Shown: positions 1 through 7,920 of the stretch, in pieces
Layout of the letters: every line of letters begins with the position of its first letter
How positions within the stretch are numbered: position 1 is the stretch's first letter
Source: Mesorhizobium sp.
GTDB taxonomy: Bacteria > Pseudomonadota > Alphaproteobacteria > Rhizobiales > Rhizobiaceae
Reading direction: 5' to 3'
Length of the DNA stretch: 64,000 bases
Assembly (NCBI RefSeq): GCF_004963255.1
Contig: NZ_SUGA01000023.1
Coordinates: 1-64,000, forward strand
Position numbers and translations under genes: made by a program
Notes under the pieces: generated by a model
Told to the model about the DNA's origin: nothing
The model's input: the letters and a program-made list of their open reading frames with translations, nothing else
Databases searched by the model: none

Positions 1-88
1 AGCCTGCCATGACCGCCCTCTCTCAGCGAATTTGCAGAACTCTCAGCACACTACCTTTTTCTTTGGCCGAAACTGATCCAGGGCGATC

Positions 89-3000
89 TTATTCGGCAAG
101 CACGCGGGTCGAGGGGAAGGCGACCTCGACCAGGGTTCCTTCGCCTGGCGTCGAGGTGATGGCGAAGCGGGCGCGGTTCGCCTCCACCATGGCCTTGGTG
201 AGGGGCAGGCCGAGGCCAGTGCCGTCGCCGCGTCCGCGCTTCAGCGCATTGATCTGCTTGAACGGCTTCAGCGCCTGCTCGATCTCGGCCGGGGTCATGC
301 CGATGCCGGTATCGCGCACGCGCATGACGACATCGCCTGAGGCTTCGTAAGCGGTCGAGACGATCACCTGGCCGCCGGCCTGGGTGTAGCGGATGGCGTT
401 GGACAGGATGTTGAGGGCGATCTGGCGCACGCTTCGCAAATCCGCCACCACTTCCGGCAGCCGCGAGGCGAAGCTGGAGCGGATGATGACGCGTTCACGA
501 TTGGCCTGCGGCTGCATCATCGCCACCGTCTCTGCCAGCGTGTCGTTGAGCGACACCGCCTCGTAATCCATCTCCTGCTGCCCGGCCTCGATCTTCGAGA
601 TGTCGAGCAGGTCGTTGACGAGGTCAAGCACGTGATTGCCTGACCGGTTGATGTCGCGCAGGTAGTCGCGATAGCGGTCATTGGCGATCGGACCGAATTT
701 CTCGTCCACCATCAGCTCGGAAAAGCCGATGATGGCGTTGAGCGGCGTGCGGATCTCATGGCTGATGCGCGCCAGGAAATCCGTCTTCTGCGAGGACGCG
801 CGCTCGGCAACCGCGCGTGCCTGGGTCAGGTCTTCCTCGGCCCGCTTCCATTGCGTGATGTCGCGCACCACGGCGCAGAAGCCGCTGTCGTTCGGCAGCC
901 TGCCGATGGTCATGAACAGCGGGATGAAACGTCCCTGCGCCTCGCGGCCGATGACCTCGCGGCCGTCATTCAAGACGCTCGCCACGCCCGGCTCCGAAAG
1001 GCCCGCGAGATAGTCGCGCGCCGCGCGCTGGCTTTCGATGGCGAACAGCGAGGCAAAGGGCTTGCCCGCGACCTCGTCGCTGTCGAAGCCGAACAGGGCT
1101 TCCGCCGGCCGGCTGATCGAGCGGATGTTGCCGTCGCGGCCGATCAGCACGACGCCATCCGTGGCGGTGTCGATGATGGTGCGCATCTCGGCGATGCGCG
1201 ATTTCAATTCCGGCACGTCCGGCTGCAGCGCCGGTTCGTCATTGGCGGCGGTGAAATGCGCCGCATCGTCCTCGCCGGAGCGCCGCACCACCAGCATCAG
1301 CGCCTTGCCGCCCCGCCATGGCACCGAGCGAAGCAGGGCTTCGATCGGAAATTCCTGGCCCTGGCGGCTCTTGAGCTTCAGCGAGTGGTCACTTTCGTCC
1401 GCGGCCGCATCCTCGGCATAGGGATCGGCAAACAGCGCGCCCAGGCCACCCGCATCCGCGAGGTCGTCCAGCGCATCGTAGCCGGTGAGCTCGAGGAAGG
1501 CGTCGTTGGCGTAATGGAGCTCGTCACCCGAATGGATCAGCAACGGCACCGGCAGCCTGGCGAGGATGGACGTATCGGGCGCCTTGGCATCCTCTCCGGT
1601 CGAAAAAGCGGAGGGCACAAAGCCTGCGAGCTTGAGTGGCGGCACGTCCAGGCGTGGCCGCGCCGGCGTTACGGTCTCCGGTTCTTCCGCGGCCGTCGCA
1701 GCGTCGGCGTCGGAGCCGGCCCAATCCTCGCTGTCTTGTGCATCGCGGAAATCGTCGGCGGTCATGCTGTCATCGTCCGCCGCCGCATCGCGAGCCGGCC
1801 TTTCGGCGACCGGCTCGGTCGCTGGCCGTTCGACCGGCTGCCGCGCCCCGGTACGCTCGGTCGCCTGCTGGGTGGCCGCTGCCTGGCTGTCCTCGGAAGC
1901 AGGTTCGACGCCGGCTTCTTCCCCGGATTTCTCACCATCGGCGTAGCTGAGCAGCGAGCCGGAAGCGGCCGGCGTCACGGTCTTGCCGGCGTCGTCCGTC
2001 GCGGCGGCGTCATCGATACCGTCGAGCCTCGCCAGGTCTTCCTGGTCTTCCGCCTCGGTCTGTGCTTCAGCAGTCTCCGCATCAGCCTTCGCCTTGGCGG
2101 TTTCCGAGGCTTCCGGCGCGGGTGCCGGCATCGCTTCCTGCGCGGGGTTCTCGTGCGCCGCCCCCTCAAGCGTCGTTGGCTGGTTTGCCTCGGCCTTCGT
2201 TGCGACGGCGGGCTCTTTCGCTGTTGCTTCGCCCTTGCCGGCAACAACCGCATCGGCCTGCTTGCCGGCTTCGGCGGCGCCCGGCTCGGCAGGCAGGGAA
2301 TTGTCCTTGCGCAGCCGCTCGCCGATCTCGCGGAACGCGCTGCGCTCGAGGATCGACAGGCTCTTCTGACTTGCGAGCGTGTCGCTCCCCGGCTGCTTGT
2401 CGTTGGCCGGCTGGCGGTGCTCGGCCAGCCTTATCACCTTGTCGGCGAAGCGCCTCTCCGGCTTCGGCACGATGCTCAGCGCCGGCACTTCGCCCTGGAA
2501 CGGATCTGCGGGCTTTGGCTGTTCCGGCTGCGCCTGCTCCGCGGCTGGCTGCTCGACCGACGGCTCGCTCCCGGCAGGCGCGGCATTGGGCACCAGCGCC
2601 ATTCCGAGCGCTTCGGGATCGACCACGGCATCGGCCGGGCGCGCGACGCCGAAGCCGCGAAAACCCTCGAAGGCGCGGCTGCGGCCATAGACGGGCAGCG
2701 CCGCCAGATCGACCGGGATCTTCAGATCGGTTCCGGCCACCGGCCACAGCACCGATCGGCCTGACCAGGTGTCGCGCCGTTCGAGCAGACCGGCGATCTC
2801 GCCGGAGGTGTCGAGGCCGAAGATGGTGGCGACGTCCTTGAAGCGGCGGCCGATCACATCGGCGGCGGGCTGGCCGACGATGTCTGCGAATTCGGGCGAC
2901 AACGCGCTGAATTTGCCGTCGGCGTCGGTGCGCCAGACGAAGCGCAAGGGCGGCGCCGAACGGTCTATGCCGCGGGGCAGGGCTGGCCGTGACGACATGA

Positions 3001-4129
3001 GGGTTTCGCGCGCGTCCGTCTCGCCAATACCCGGCCGCAGGCCTTCGACCGCGACGGCCTCCTTCGGCTCATCCTTTGCCGGCGCTGCCGGTAGAGCTTG
3101 CCCGGCGTTATCGTCGCCGGCGTTGAAATACCAATGGTCATGCTGGCCGGCGCCGGCGTCCGAAGCCTGTTGGCTGGGCTCGGCGGCATCCGCCTGATGA
3201 TCGGTCCGGGCAGGCTGCTGGCCGGCCTTGACCCGGCTTCCGCCGTCAGTCTGCGCATCGCCCTCAGGGCGCTCCGGGACCGGCTCGGCCCGTTCGCCAG
3301 CCGTCACGACCGGCGCGGGGTTGTTGTCCTGGACCGGCCGGGGTTCGGGCTCGGCGGCCAGGCTTTCACCCGACAGCGTGGCCGCCACGGTGCCTGGCGC
3401 CGCGACTTGCTCACCATCGGGCCGATCGCCCTGGCCAGCGGCCGGCTGTTCGCCTTGGCCGCCGTCGAGCTGGTCCTCATCGATCACCACCAGCAGATGC
3501 CGTGTGTCGGTGAGCCGCGCGAAACCGGCCGGGTAGGAAGTGCCACTGCCAGGCACAAGGCGCTTGACGACGCGGTCGCCGCTGCTTGCCACATCCGCAA
3601 CCAGCGCAGCCAGGGTCCGCGGCTCGATGCCGAGCGCCGCGAAACCGTCCGAGGCTGCTTCGATGCCGCCTTGCGCGTCGACGAAAGCGATGAAATGCCC
3701 TGCCTCGGTGAAGCCGCCGATGGCGCGGCTGGCGATCTCGCCGGCGCTGCGGGAGCTGGTCTGCGCCGCCGGCACCGCCAGCATGATTGCCTTCTCGCCG
3801 TCCGGCATCGTCACGGCGCTGGCCAGGAAACCTAGGGCACGGCTCACCATGCCCGTGGCCAGCCTCACCGTGATGGCGCGGTCGTGGCCAATCTCGGGGA
3901 AACCGCTCGTCGCCATGATCTGCCGCCTGGCAATCAGCGGCAGCCGCGCCGATGCGCCGATGATGGCCTCGATATCCGGATAGCCGAACACCGAGGCCCC
4001 CGGTCCGTTCGCCCAGATCACCTGCTCGAGATCGGCCGACAAAATGGCCAGGGCGTCGCCGGCGGCAAAGCGCTGGCGCACCGCGTCGAGCACGGCGACG
4101 TCGAGGAAGGAGTAGTTTTCAGGCGGCAT
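89..4129 (-). CDS. Multi-PAS sensor histidine kinase, DivJ/PleC/PdhS class
   Basis: This 1346-residue protein is a cytoplasmic histidine kinase; I see no clear membrane segment. An N-terminal PAS-like region covers about 20-110, and others lie near 390-500, 850-950 and 990-1095. The HisKA domain has its phospho-acceptor at about His1124 (SHEIRTPLNAIIGF), followed by the FGPIANDRYRDYL stretch typical of the DivJ/PleC/PdhS cell-cycle kinases. The ATPase domain shows NILSN, DTGIG and GTGLGLP. Residues about 220-385 and 505-840 are low-complexity, rich in Ala, Glu, Pro and Gln, and probably disordered. In this family the partner is usually the single-domain regulator DivK, upstream of CtrA. GGAGGG lies 11 nt before the ATG. 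A CtrA-type box sits just upstream. Whether it equals PdhS or CbrA cannot be settled here. Confidence 0.88.
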   Translation of the reverse strand: MPPENYSFLDVAVLDAVRQRFAAGDALAILSADLEQVIWANGPGASVFGYPDIEAIIGASARLPLIARRQIMATSGFPEIGHDRAITVRLATGMVSRALGFLASAVTMPDGEKAIMLAVPAAQTSSRSAGEIASRAIGGFTEAGHFIAFVDAQGGIEAASDGFAALGIEPRTLAALVADVASSGDRVVKRLVPGSGTSYPAGFARLTDTRHLLVVIDEDQLDGGQGEQPAAGQGDRPDGEQVAAPGTVAATLSGESLAAEPEPRPVQDNNPAPVVTAGERAEPVPERPEGDAQTDGGSRVKAGQQPARTDHQADAAEPSQQASDAGAGQHDHWYFNAGDDNAGQALPAAPAKDEPKEAVAVEGLRPGIGETDARETLMSSRPALPRGIDRSAPPLRFVWRTDADGKFSALSPEFADIVGQPAADVIGRRFKDVATIFGLDTSGEIAGLLERRDTWSGRSVLWPVAGTDLKIPVDLAALPVYGRSRAFEGFRGFGVARPADAVVDPEALGMALVPNAAPAGSEPSVEQPAAEQAQPEQPKPADPFQGEVPALSIVPKPERRFADKVIRLAEHRQPANDKQPGSDTLASQKSLSILERSAFREIGERLRKDNSLPAEPGAAEAGKQADAVVAGKGEATAKEPAVATKAEANQPTTLEGAAHENPAQEAMPAPAPEASETAKAKADAETAEAQTEAEDQEDLARLDGIDDAAATDDAGKTVTPAASGSLLSYADGEKSGEEAGVEPASEDSQAAATQQATERTGARQPVERPATEPVAERPARDAAADDDSMTADDFRDAQDSEDWAGSDADAATAAEEPETVTPARPRLDVPPLKLAGFVPSAFSTGEDAKAPDTSILARLPVPLLIHSGDELHYANDAFLELTGYDALDDLADAGGLGALFADPYAEDAAADESDHSLKLKSRQGQEFPIEALLRSVPWRGGKALMLVVRRSGEDDAAHFTAANDEPALQPDVPELKSRIAEMRTIIDTATDGVVLIGRDGNIRSISRPAEALFGFDSDEVAGKPFASLFAIESQRAARDYLAGLSEPGVASVLNDGREVIGREAQGRFIPLFMTIGRLPNDSGFCAVVRDITQWKRAEEDLTQARAVAERASSQKTDFLARISHEIRTPLNAIIGFSELMVDEKFGPIANDRYRDYLRDINRSGNHVLDLVNDLLDISKIEAGQQEMDYEAVSLNDTLAETVAMMQPQANRERVIIRSSFASRLPEVVADLRSVRQIALNILSNAIRYTQAGGQVIVSTAYEASGDVVMRVRDTGIGMTPAEIEQALKPFKQINALKRGRGDGTGLGLPLTKAMVEANRARFAITSTPGEGTLVEVAFPSTRVLAE

Positions 4130-4162
4130 GCGCTGGGCAACCCTCCGAAGCGGGCATTTCAG

Positions 4163-4177
4163 TTAACGCTTTGTTAA
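4163..4177 (-). promoter_or_regulatory. CtrA-binding box (TTAA-N7-TTAA) upstream of the kinase gene
   Basis: On the minus strand the sequence reads TTAACAAAGCGTTAAC, an exact match to the CtrA consensus TTAA-N7-TTAAC. It lies 34-48 nt before the kinase ATG at 4129, where CtrA sites usually overlap the promoter. That CtrA binds here is inference from the motif and from the cell-cycle nature of the kinase. Confidence 0.6.
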
Positions 4178-4294
4178 TAAAAGCCCGCGGTCCGAAGGTC
4201 CACAAGCCCTGGCTTGCATAGGTCGGAATCTCTGGGCTCTTGGTTAACGGCCCAGCGGCTGACGCTACGGTTGCCGTGAAGGAAGATTCTTATG

Positions 4295-4324
4295 GTGCAG
4301 TGCAACAAAGATGTTGCAACGCAC
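4295..4324. promoter_or_regulatory. 30-bp palindromic operator before the phasin gene
   Basis: The arms GTGC-ag-TGCAACA and TGTTGCA-ac-GCAC surround a 4-nt centre. All arm bases are complementary except the two 2-nt spacers. The right arm covers the -35 hexamer of the phasin promoter, which suits a repressor site. TGC/GCA-rich sites are bound by the PHB-responsive repressor PhaR/AniA in other alphaproteobacteria; assigning PhaR here is inference. Confidence 0.6.
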
Positions 4325-4341
4325 AAAAAAACCTTTATATT
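4314..4341 (+). promoter_or_regulatory. Sigma-70 type promoter of the phasin gene
   Basis: TTGCAA (4314-4319) and TATATT (4336-4341) are separated by 16 nt and lie about 60 nt before the phasin ATG. The -35 element is inside the palindrome at 4295-4324. Confidence 0.55.
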
Positions 4342-4400
4342 GCCACCATACATGAACGAGACGGCTTTCTGTCAAAGCCGCTATCCGAAAAGGTTGGAAA

Positions 4401-4868
4401 ATGTCCAAGACCACCGCTAAGACCGCTGCCGAGACCATCGAAAACGTTGAATTCCCGAGCTTCGACGCTTCCAAGGCCACCGACCAGATCCGCGCCTTCG
4501 CCGAGAAGGGCGTCGAGCAGTCGAAAGAGGCCTATGCCAAGCTGAAGACCGGCGCCGAAGAGACCCAGAAGGTTCTGGAGTCGACTTACGAGACCGCCAA
4601 GGCCGTCTCCAGCGACGTTTCGCTCAAGACGATCGCCGCGCTGCGCGCCAATGCCGAGGCCGGCTTCTCGCACCTTGAAGCCCTGGTCGGCGCCAAGACC
4701 CTTTCGGAAGTCGTCGAGCTGCAGACCGCTTTCCTGCGCAAGCGCGCCGAAATGGCCGTGGAACAGGCCAAGGAGTTCCAGGCCGTTGCCACCAAGGCGG
4801 TCGAGGACGTCTCCAAGCCGGTCAAGAGCGCCTTCGAGAAGGCGATGAAGGACGTCAAGGCTGCCTAA
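4401..4868 (+). CDS. Phasin family protein
   Basis: The product is a 155-residue Ala/Lys/Glu-rich helical protein without signal peptide. Length, composition and the run of amphipathic helices (IRAFAEKGVEQSKEAYAKLK, then TYETAKAV, then QTAFLRKRAEMAVEQAKEFQ) fit the phasin_2 family, which coats polyhydroxybutyrate granules and limits their fusion. The start is preceded by AGG about 8 nt upstream (aggttggaaaATG). The gene is alone between a divergent kinase and a small RNA. A palindrome overlapping its promoter suggests repression that may respond to PHB through PhaR. Some phasin-like proteins have other roles, so the granule function is family inference. Confidence 0.88.
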   Translation: MSKTTAKTAAETIENVEFPSFDASKATDQIRAFAEKGVEQSKEAYAKLKTGAEETQKVLESTYETAKAVSSDVSLKTIAALRANAEAGFSHLEALVGAKTLSEVVELQTAFLRKRAEMAVEQAKEFQAVATKAVEDVSKPVKSAFEKAMKDVKAA

Positions 4869-4951
4869 TTTTCGTGCACAACTGTGCGCTGCATCAAAAC
4901 GTCGCATTTCGTCAGACAAATAGTTATGCGATAGAGTTGATTAACCAGATA

Positions 4952-5062
4952 CCCGGAAGCGGAACCTCCTCCCTCTGTTTCCGGGGTGACCAGCCAGCAC
5001 CTCCTCCCGCTGGCTCGTAACAGGAAAAGGCCGGCACCTCCTCCCGCCGGCCTTTTCTTTTT
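4952..5062 (+). ncRNA. Small RNA with three hairpins sharing an anti-Shine-Dalgarno loop (alpha-r14/'cuckoo' type)
   Basis: Three consecutive stem-loops each display the same 10-nt loop ACCTCCTCCC. Hairpin 1 has a 12-bp stem (4952-4963/4974-4985) with two G-U pairs, hairpin 2 a 7-bp stem (4992-4998/5009-5015), and hairpin 3 an 11-bp stem (5025-5035/5046-5056) followed by CTTTTT. The stems differ in sequence while the loops are identical, which points to selection on the exposed CCUCCUCCC. This is the hallmark of the alpha-r14/cuckoo RNAs of Rhizobiales and the CcsR RNAs of Rhodobacter. The 5' end and promoter are not resolved; the transcript could start near 4945 or continue from the phasin mRNA. 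Confidence 0.8.
5025..5062 (+). terminator. Rho-independent terminator formed by hairpin 3 of the small RNA
   Basis: An 11-bp stem AAAAGGCCGGC/GCCGGCCTTTT with a 10-nt loop is followed by CTTTTTG. It would end the small RNA and any phasin read-through. Confidence 0.8.
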
Positions 5063-5205
5063 GTCCAATGATAAGCTGCGACGGAGGACAACCCGTTCTT
5101 TGCCTTATCAAGGGCCTTGAATTAGAATCCGATAGCCCGTATTGGACGCATCGCCAACGATGGAGCGCATCCTCAGGATTCCTGGATAGCGCTCGCCTGG
5201 AATGT

Positions 5206-5282
5206 GCCGTTGTAGCTCAGTTGGTTAGAGCACCAGATTGTGGATCTGGGGGTCGCTGGTTCGAGCCCAGCCAACGGTACCA
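5206..5282 (+). tRNA. tRNA-His (GTG anticodon)
   Basis: A complete 77-nt cloverleaf is visible, with encoded CCA at 5280-5282. The acceptor arm is GCCGTTG (5206-5212) with CAACGGT (5272-5278). The D arm is GCTC/GAGC, the anticodon stem CCAGA/TCTGG with GTG at 5240-5242, and the T arm GCTGG/CCAGC with TTCGAGC loop. The first pair is G1-U72 and the discriminator is A73 (5279). There is no pairing G-1:C73 as in most bacteria. This form is known from alphaproteobacteria, whose HisRS recognises A73 and U72. Confidence 0.97.
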
Positions 5283-5589
5283 TCGCCTTCCCGCGTAAGT
5301 AGCTGATTTTAGATTTAAATTACAAGGTTCGATCGTAAGCTTCGGATCTGCTTGCGATTTGCTCAACAAATTCTGCGCCCTATTTTGGTGCAACGGATGG
5401 TAGGGACGAACGCGCGAAGAGCGCGCTCTGGTCGCTGCTTCCTCCTCCATCATAACGGCCTACTGCGATCGCGCACCTTTCGATCCGGATTTGCCCGTCG
5501 CCGTCCATGGAAGTCCTTGAGCAGGACGCGTCATAACGTTGATGGATCACGTTCGTGAAGCTCTCTTATCGCTGGCGGCGATATGGCCT
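5283..5589. other. Intergenic stretch without a recognised gene
   Basis: The first 110 bases after tRNA-His are AT-rich. A 12-bp palindrome AGAGCGCGCTCT lies at 5418-5429, and a TTCCTCCTCC run at 5439-5448 has no convincing stem. I see no credible coding frame, terminator or promoter that can be assigned. Confidence 0.4.
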
Positions 5590-6414
5590 TCATACGCCCA
5601 GCAGGCGAGCCAGGGATGATGCGGCCCCGGTGCTGGCGATGCCAAGGTCGCGGACGCTGCTCATGTGATTGGTCCCTGCAAGGCTTGTACGCGAAACGAG
5701 CAGCCCTTGCCGTTGGAGATTCTCTGCGAAAGCGGCGCCCTGGCTGTGGAAGGGCGGCGTTTCCTCGGAGCCGACGGATATCTCGACCGCCACGCCCGGA
5801 TCGAAGCGATGACTTATCGGCGAGAACCGCTCAACCTCGTCGTCGGTGATCGCGATCTCGGCCGCGAGAAACGACTCCTGCAACGGTCTTAGATCGTAGA
5901 TGCCGCCGAGCAGGAGCGCGCTTTTGACGCCTGAAGGCTGGGTGTTGTCGTCAAAGAGCATCGTCGCGAGATGCGCGCCGGCGGAATGGCCGCTTACCGT
6001 CAGTCGGCCGGGATCGCCGCCATAGCTCGCGATGTGGTCATGTATCCATTGCCTCGCGCGGCGTATTTGATCGACGATCGTCGCCATTCTCACGCTCGGC
6101 ATTAATGCGTAATCCACGATGACGGCAATCGCCCCGGCGTTAGTGACGGTGTCTGCCACGTAGGAATAGTCGCGCTTGGAGAACATGCGCCAGTAGCCGC
6201 CATGAATGAACATGTGAACCGGCAGGCGATCGCGTTCGCCTTGCGGGAAGAACAGGTCGACGGTTTCCGTGCCGTCCGGTCCGTAAGGCACGTCGGCGGC
6301 CATCGGTACCTTGGCCCTGGTCTCGGCGCTGCGCCGGACGATCTCGGCGACGATGTCGTCGAACTCGGGGACATGGTCGCGAATGCGGAATGGATCTTTC
6401 GCCATCTGTCTCAT
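5590..6414 (-). CDS. Alpha/beta hydrolase, arylformamidase/esterase-like
   Basis: This 274-residue cytoplasmic enzyme has HGGYW (residues 71-75) for the oxyanion hole, the nucleophile elbow GHSAG with Ser144, and a likely catalytic His in GTNHMSS near the C-terminus. HGGYW with GHSAGAH resembles kynurenine formamidase-like esterases. It is the last gene of a minus-strand operon, overlapping the stop of the aldehyde dehydrogenase gene by one base (TGATG). An internal Met at residue 4 is a possible alternative start. The substrate is unknown; in this setting ester or lactone opening before oxidation of the product is plausible, but this is inference. Confidence 0.8.
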   Translation of the reverse strand: MRQMAKDPFRIRDHVPEFDDIVAEIVRRSAETRAKVPMAADVPYGPDGTETVDLFFPQGERDRLPVHMFIHGGYWRMFSKRDYSYVADTVTNAGAIAVIVDYALMPSVRMATIVDQIRRARQWIHDHIASYGGDPGRLTVSGHSAGAHLATMLFDDNTQPSGVKSALLLGGIYDLRPLQESFLAAEIAITDDEVERFSPISHRFDPGVAVEISVGSEETPPFHSQGAAFAENLQRQGLLVSRTSLAGTNHMSSVRDLGIASTGAASSLARLLGV

Positions 6415-7901
6415 CAGATCGTCACGGCGATGTATTTCGCCTCCATGAACTCGGCGATGCCGTGCTTCTGGCCGCCCTCGCGCCCAAGCCCGCTCTGCTT
6501 GACGCCGCCGAAGGGCGCGGCAGGGTCCGACATCAGACCGCGATTGAGCGCGATCATGCCGGACTCGATCTTCGACGCCATGCGCATGCCTTTGGCAAGA
6601 TCGCGCGTGTAGATGTAGGCGGCAAGGCCGTACTCGGTGTCGTTCGCCCTTGCGATGACCTCCGCCTCGTCCTCGAAGCGGCTGATCGGTGCCACCGGAC
6701 CGAATATCTCCTCGTGAGCCATGGCGGCGTCGGCCGGCACGTCACTCAGCACCGTGGGCGGGTAGAAAAATCCTCGGCCTTCGGCGATCGCGCCGCCGCA
6801 CAGAACCTTGGCGCCGCGCGCGACCGCGTCCTGGACGAGCCGATCGATCTTGTCCACGGCTTTCCTGGTGATCATCGGCCCGCATTCGGTGTCCGAATTC
6901 GTGCCGGGGCCGATTGTCAGCGCCGCCATGCGTTTGCGCAGGCCTTCGGCGAATGCGTCATGGATGCCCGCCTGGACGTAGAGCCTGTTGGCCGCCGTGC
7001 AGGCCTCTCCGGCGTTGCGCATCTTGGCGATCATCGCGCCGTCGAGCGCCGCTTCCAGGTCGGCGTCGTCGAGCACGATGAAGGGGGCGTTGCCGCCAAG
7101 TTCCATCGAGCAGGAAATGACATGCTTCGCCGCCTCGGCAAGAAGCACGCGGCCGATGCCGGTCGAGCCGGTGAAGGAGAGCTTCCGCACCCGCGCGTCG
7201 GCCAGCATGGCCGCGGTCACCGGCCCCGGATTCGAAGTGGTGATGACGTTGACGACGCCCGGCGGCACGCCGGCTTCCTCGTAGAGGGCGGCAAGCGCGT
7301 AGGCCGTCAGCGGCGTCTCGCTGGCCGGCTTCAGGATGACGGTGCAGCCGGCGGCAAGCGCCGGCGCGATCTTGCGCGTGGCCATCGCCGCCGGGAAATT
7401 CCATGGCGTTATCAGAATGCAAATGCCGATGGGCTGGTAGTCGACCACGATCCGGTTAGCGCCCGACGGCGCAAGGCCGAACTCGCCGCTGATGCGAACC
7501 GCTTCCTCCGCGTTCCAGCGGAAGAACTCGGCCGCGTAGGCGACTTCGCCGCGCGCGTCGCGCAGGGCCTTGCCGTTCTCCAGCGAAATCAACGCGGCCA
7601 AGGTCTCGGCACGTTCGGTCATCAGCTCGAAGCAGCGCCTCAGGATCTCCGACCGCTTGCGCGGCGGGGTCTCGCGCCAGCCGGCCGCCGCCTGTGCCGC
7701 CGCCTCGACGGCCGCCGCCGCGTCGGCGAGCGTCGCGTCCGGAACCGCGGCGATCACAGCCTCGGTCGATGGGTCGACCACTTCGATGACGCGGCCGTCG
7801 GAGGAGGGTCGCCATTTCCCGCCGATGTAAAGGCCTTGCGAGAACGGGATGTATTCGGACATGTCGGAATCCTGATCGACTGTTGGGTGGGAAATGTTCA
7901 T
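6414..7901 (-). CDS. NAD(P)-dependent aldehyde dehydrogenase, succinate-semialdehyde dehydrogenase-like
   Basis: The 495-residue protein has the full aldehyde dehydrogenase fold: TPWNFP with Asn169, the coenzyme-binding FTGSTGIG (243-250), general base Glu267 in MELGGNAP and the catalytic Cys301 in NAGEACTAANR. The NAGEACTAANR motif and overall similarity favour the GabD-type semialdehyde dehydrogenases. AAGGAG is placed 12 nt upstream of the chosen ATG; an internal ATG (residue 14, MSEYIPF) has a weaker site. It lies between the iron alcohol dehydrogenase gene and the hydrolase gene in one operon, so it likely oxidises the aldehyde the alcohol dehydrogenase produces. The actual substrate is not shown by sequence. 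Confidence 0.87.
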   Translation of the reverse strand: MNISHPTVDQDSDMSEYIPFSQGLYIGGKWRPSSDGRVIEVVDPSTEAVIAAVPDATLADAAAAVEAAAQAAAGWRETPPRKRSEILRRCFELMTERAETLAALISLENGKALRDARGEVAYAAEFFRWNAEEAVRISGEFGLAPSGANRIVVDYQPIGICILITPWNFPAAMATRKIAPALAAGCTVILKPASETPLTAYALAALYEEAGVPPGVVNVITTSNPGPVTAAMLADARVRKLSFTGSTGIGRVLLAEAAKHVISCSMELGGNAPFIVLDDADLEAALDGAMIAKMRNAGEACTAANRLYVQAGIHDAFAEGLRKRMAALTIGPGTNSDTECGPMITRKAVDKIDRLVQDAVARGAKVLCGGAIAEGRGFFYPPTVLSDVPADAAMAHEEIFGPVAPISRFEDEAEVIARANDTEYGLAAYIYTRDLAKGMRMASKIESGMIALNRGLMSDPAAPFGGVKQSGLGREGGQKHGIAEFMEAKYIAVTI

Positions 7902-7920
7902 TGCAATCGGGCTCCTTCCC

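Noticed and set aside
1..10. Possible start codon of a further minus-strand gene (ATG at position 10 with GAGAGAGGG upstream).
   Set aside because: Only three codons lie in the window, so nothing about the product can be supported.
758..2764. 668-residue open frame antisense to the histidine kinase gene.
   Set aside because: It is a mirror frame of a GC-rich gene, with Arg/Gly-rich composition and no domain; the kinase frame on the other strand is clearly real.
5418..5448. AGAGCGCGCTCT palindrome followed by TTCCTCCTCC, considered as another anti-SD RNA.
   Set aside because: The CCUCCUCC run is not in the loop of a stem, and no terminator follows.
5217..5453. Minus-strand frame overlapping tRNA-His.
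   Set aside because: It overlaps most of the tRNA and has no plausible start or family.
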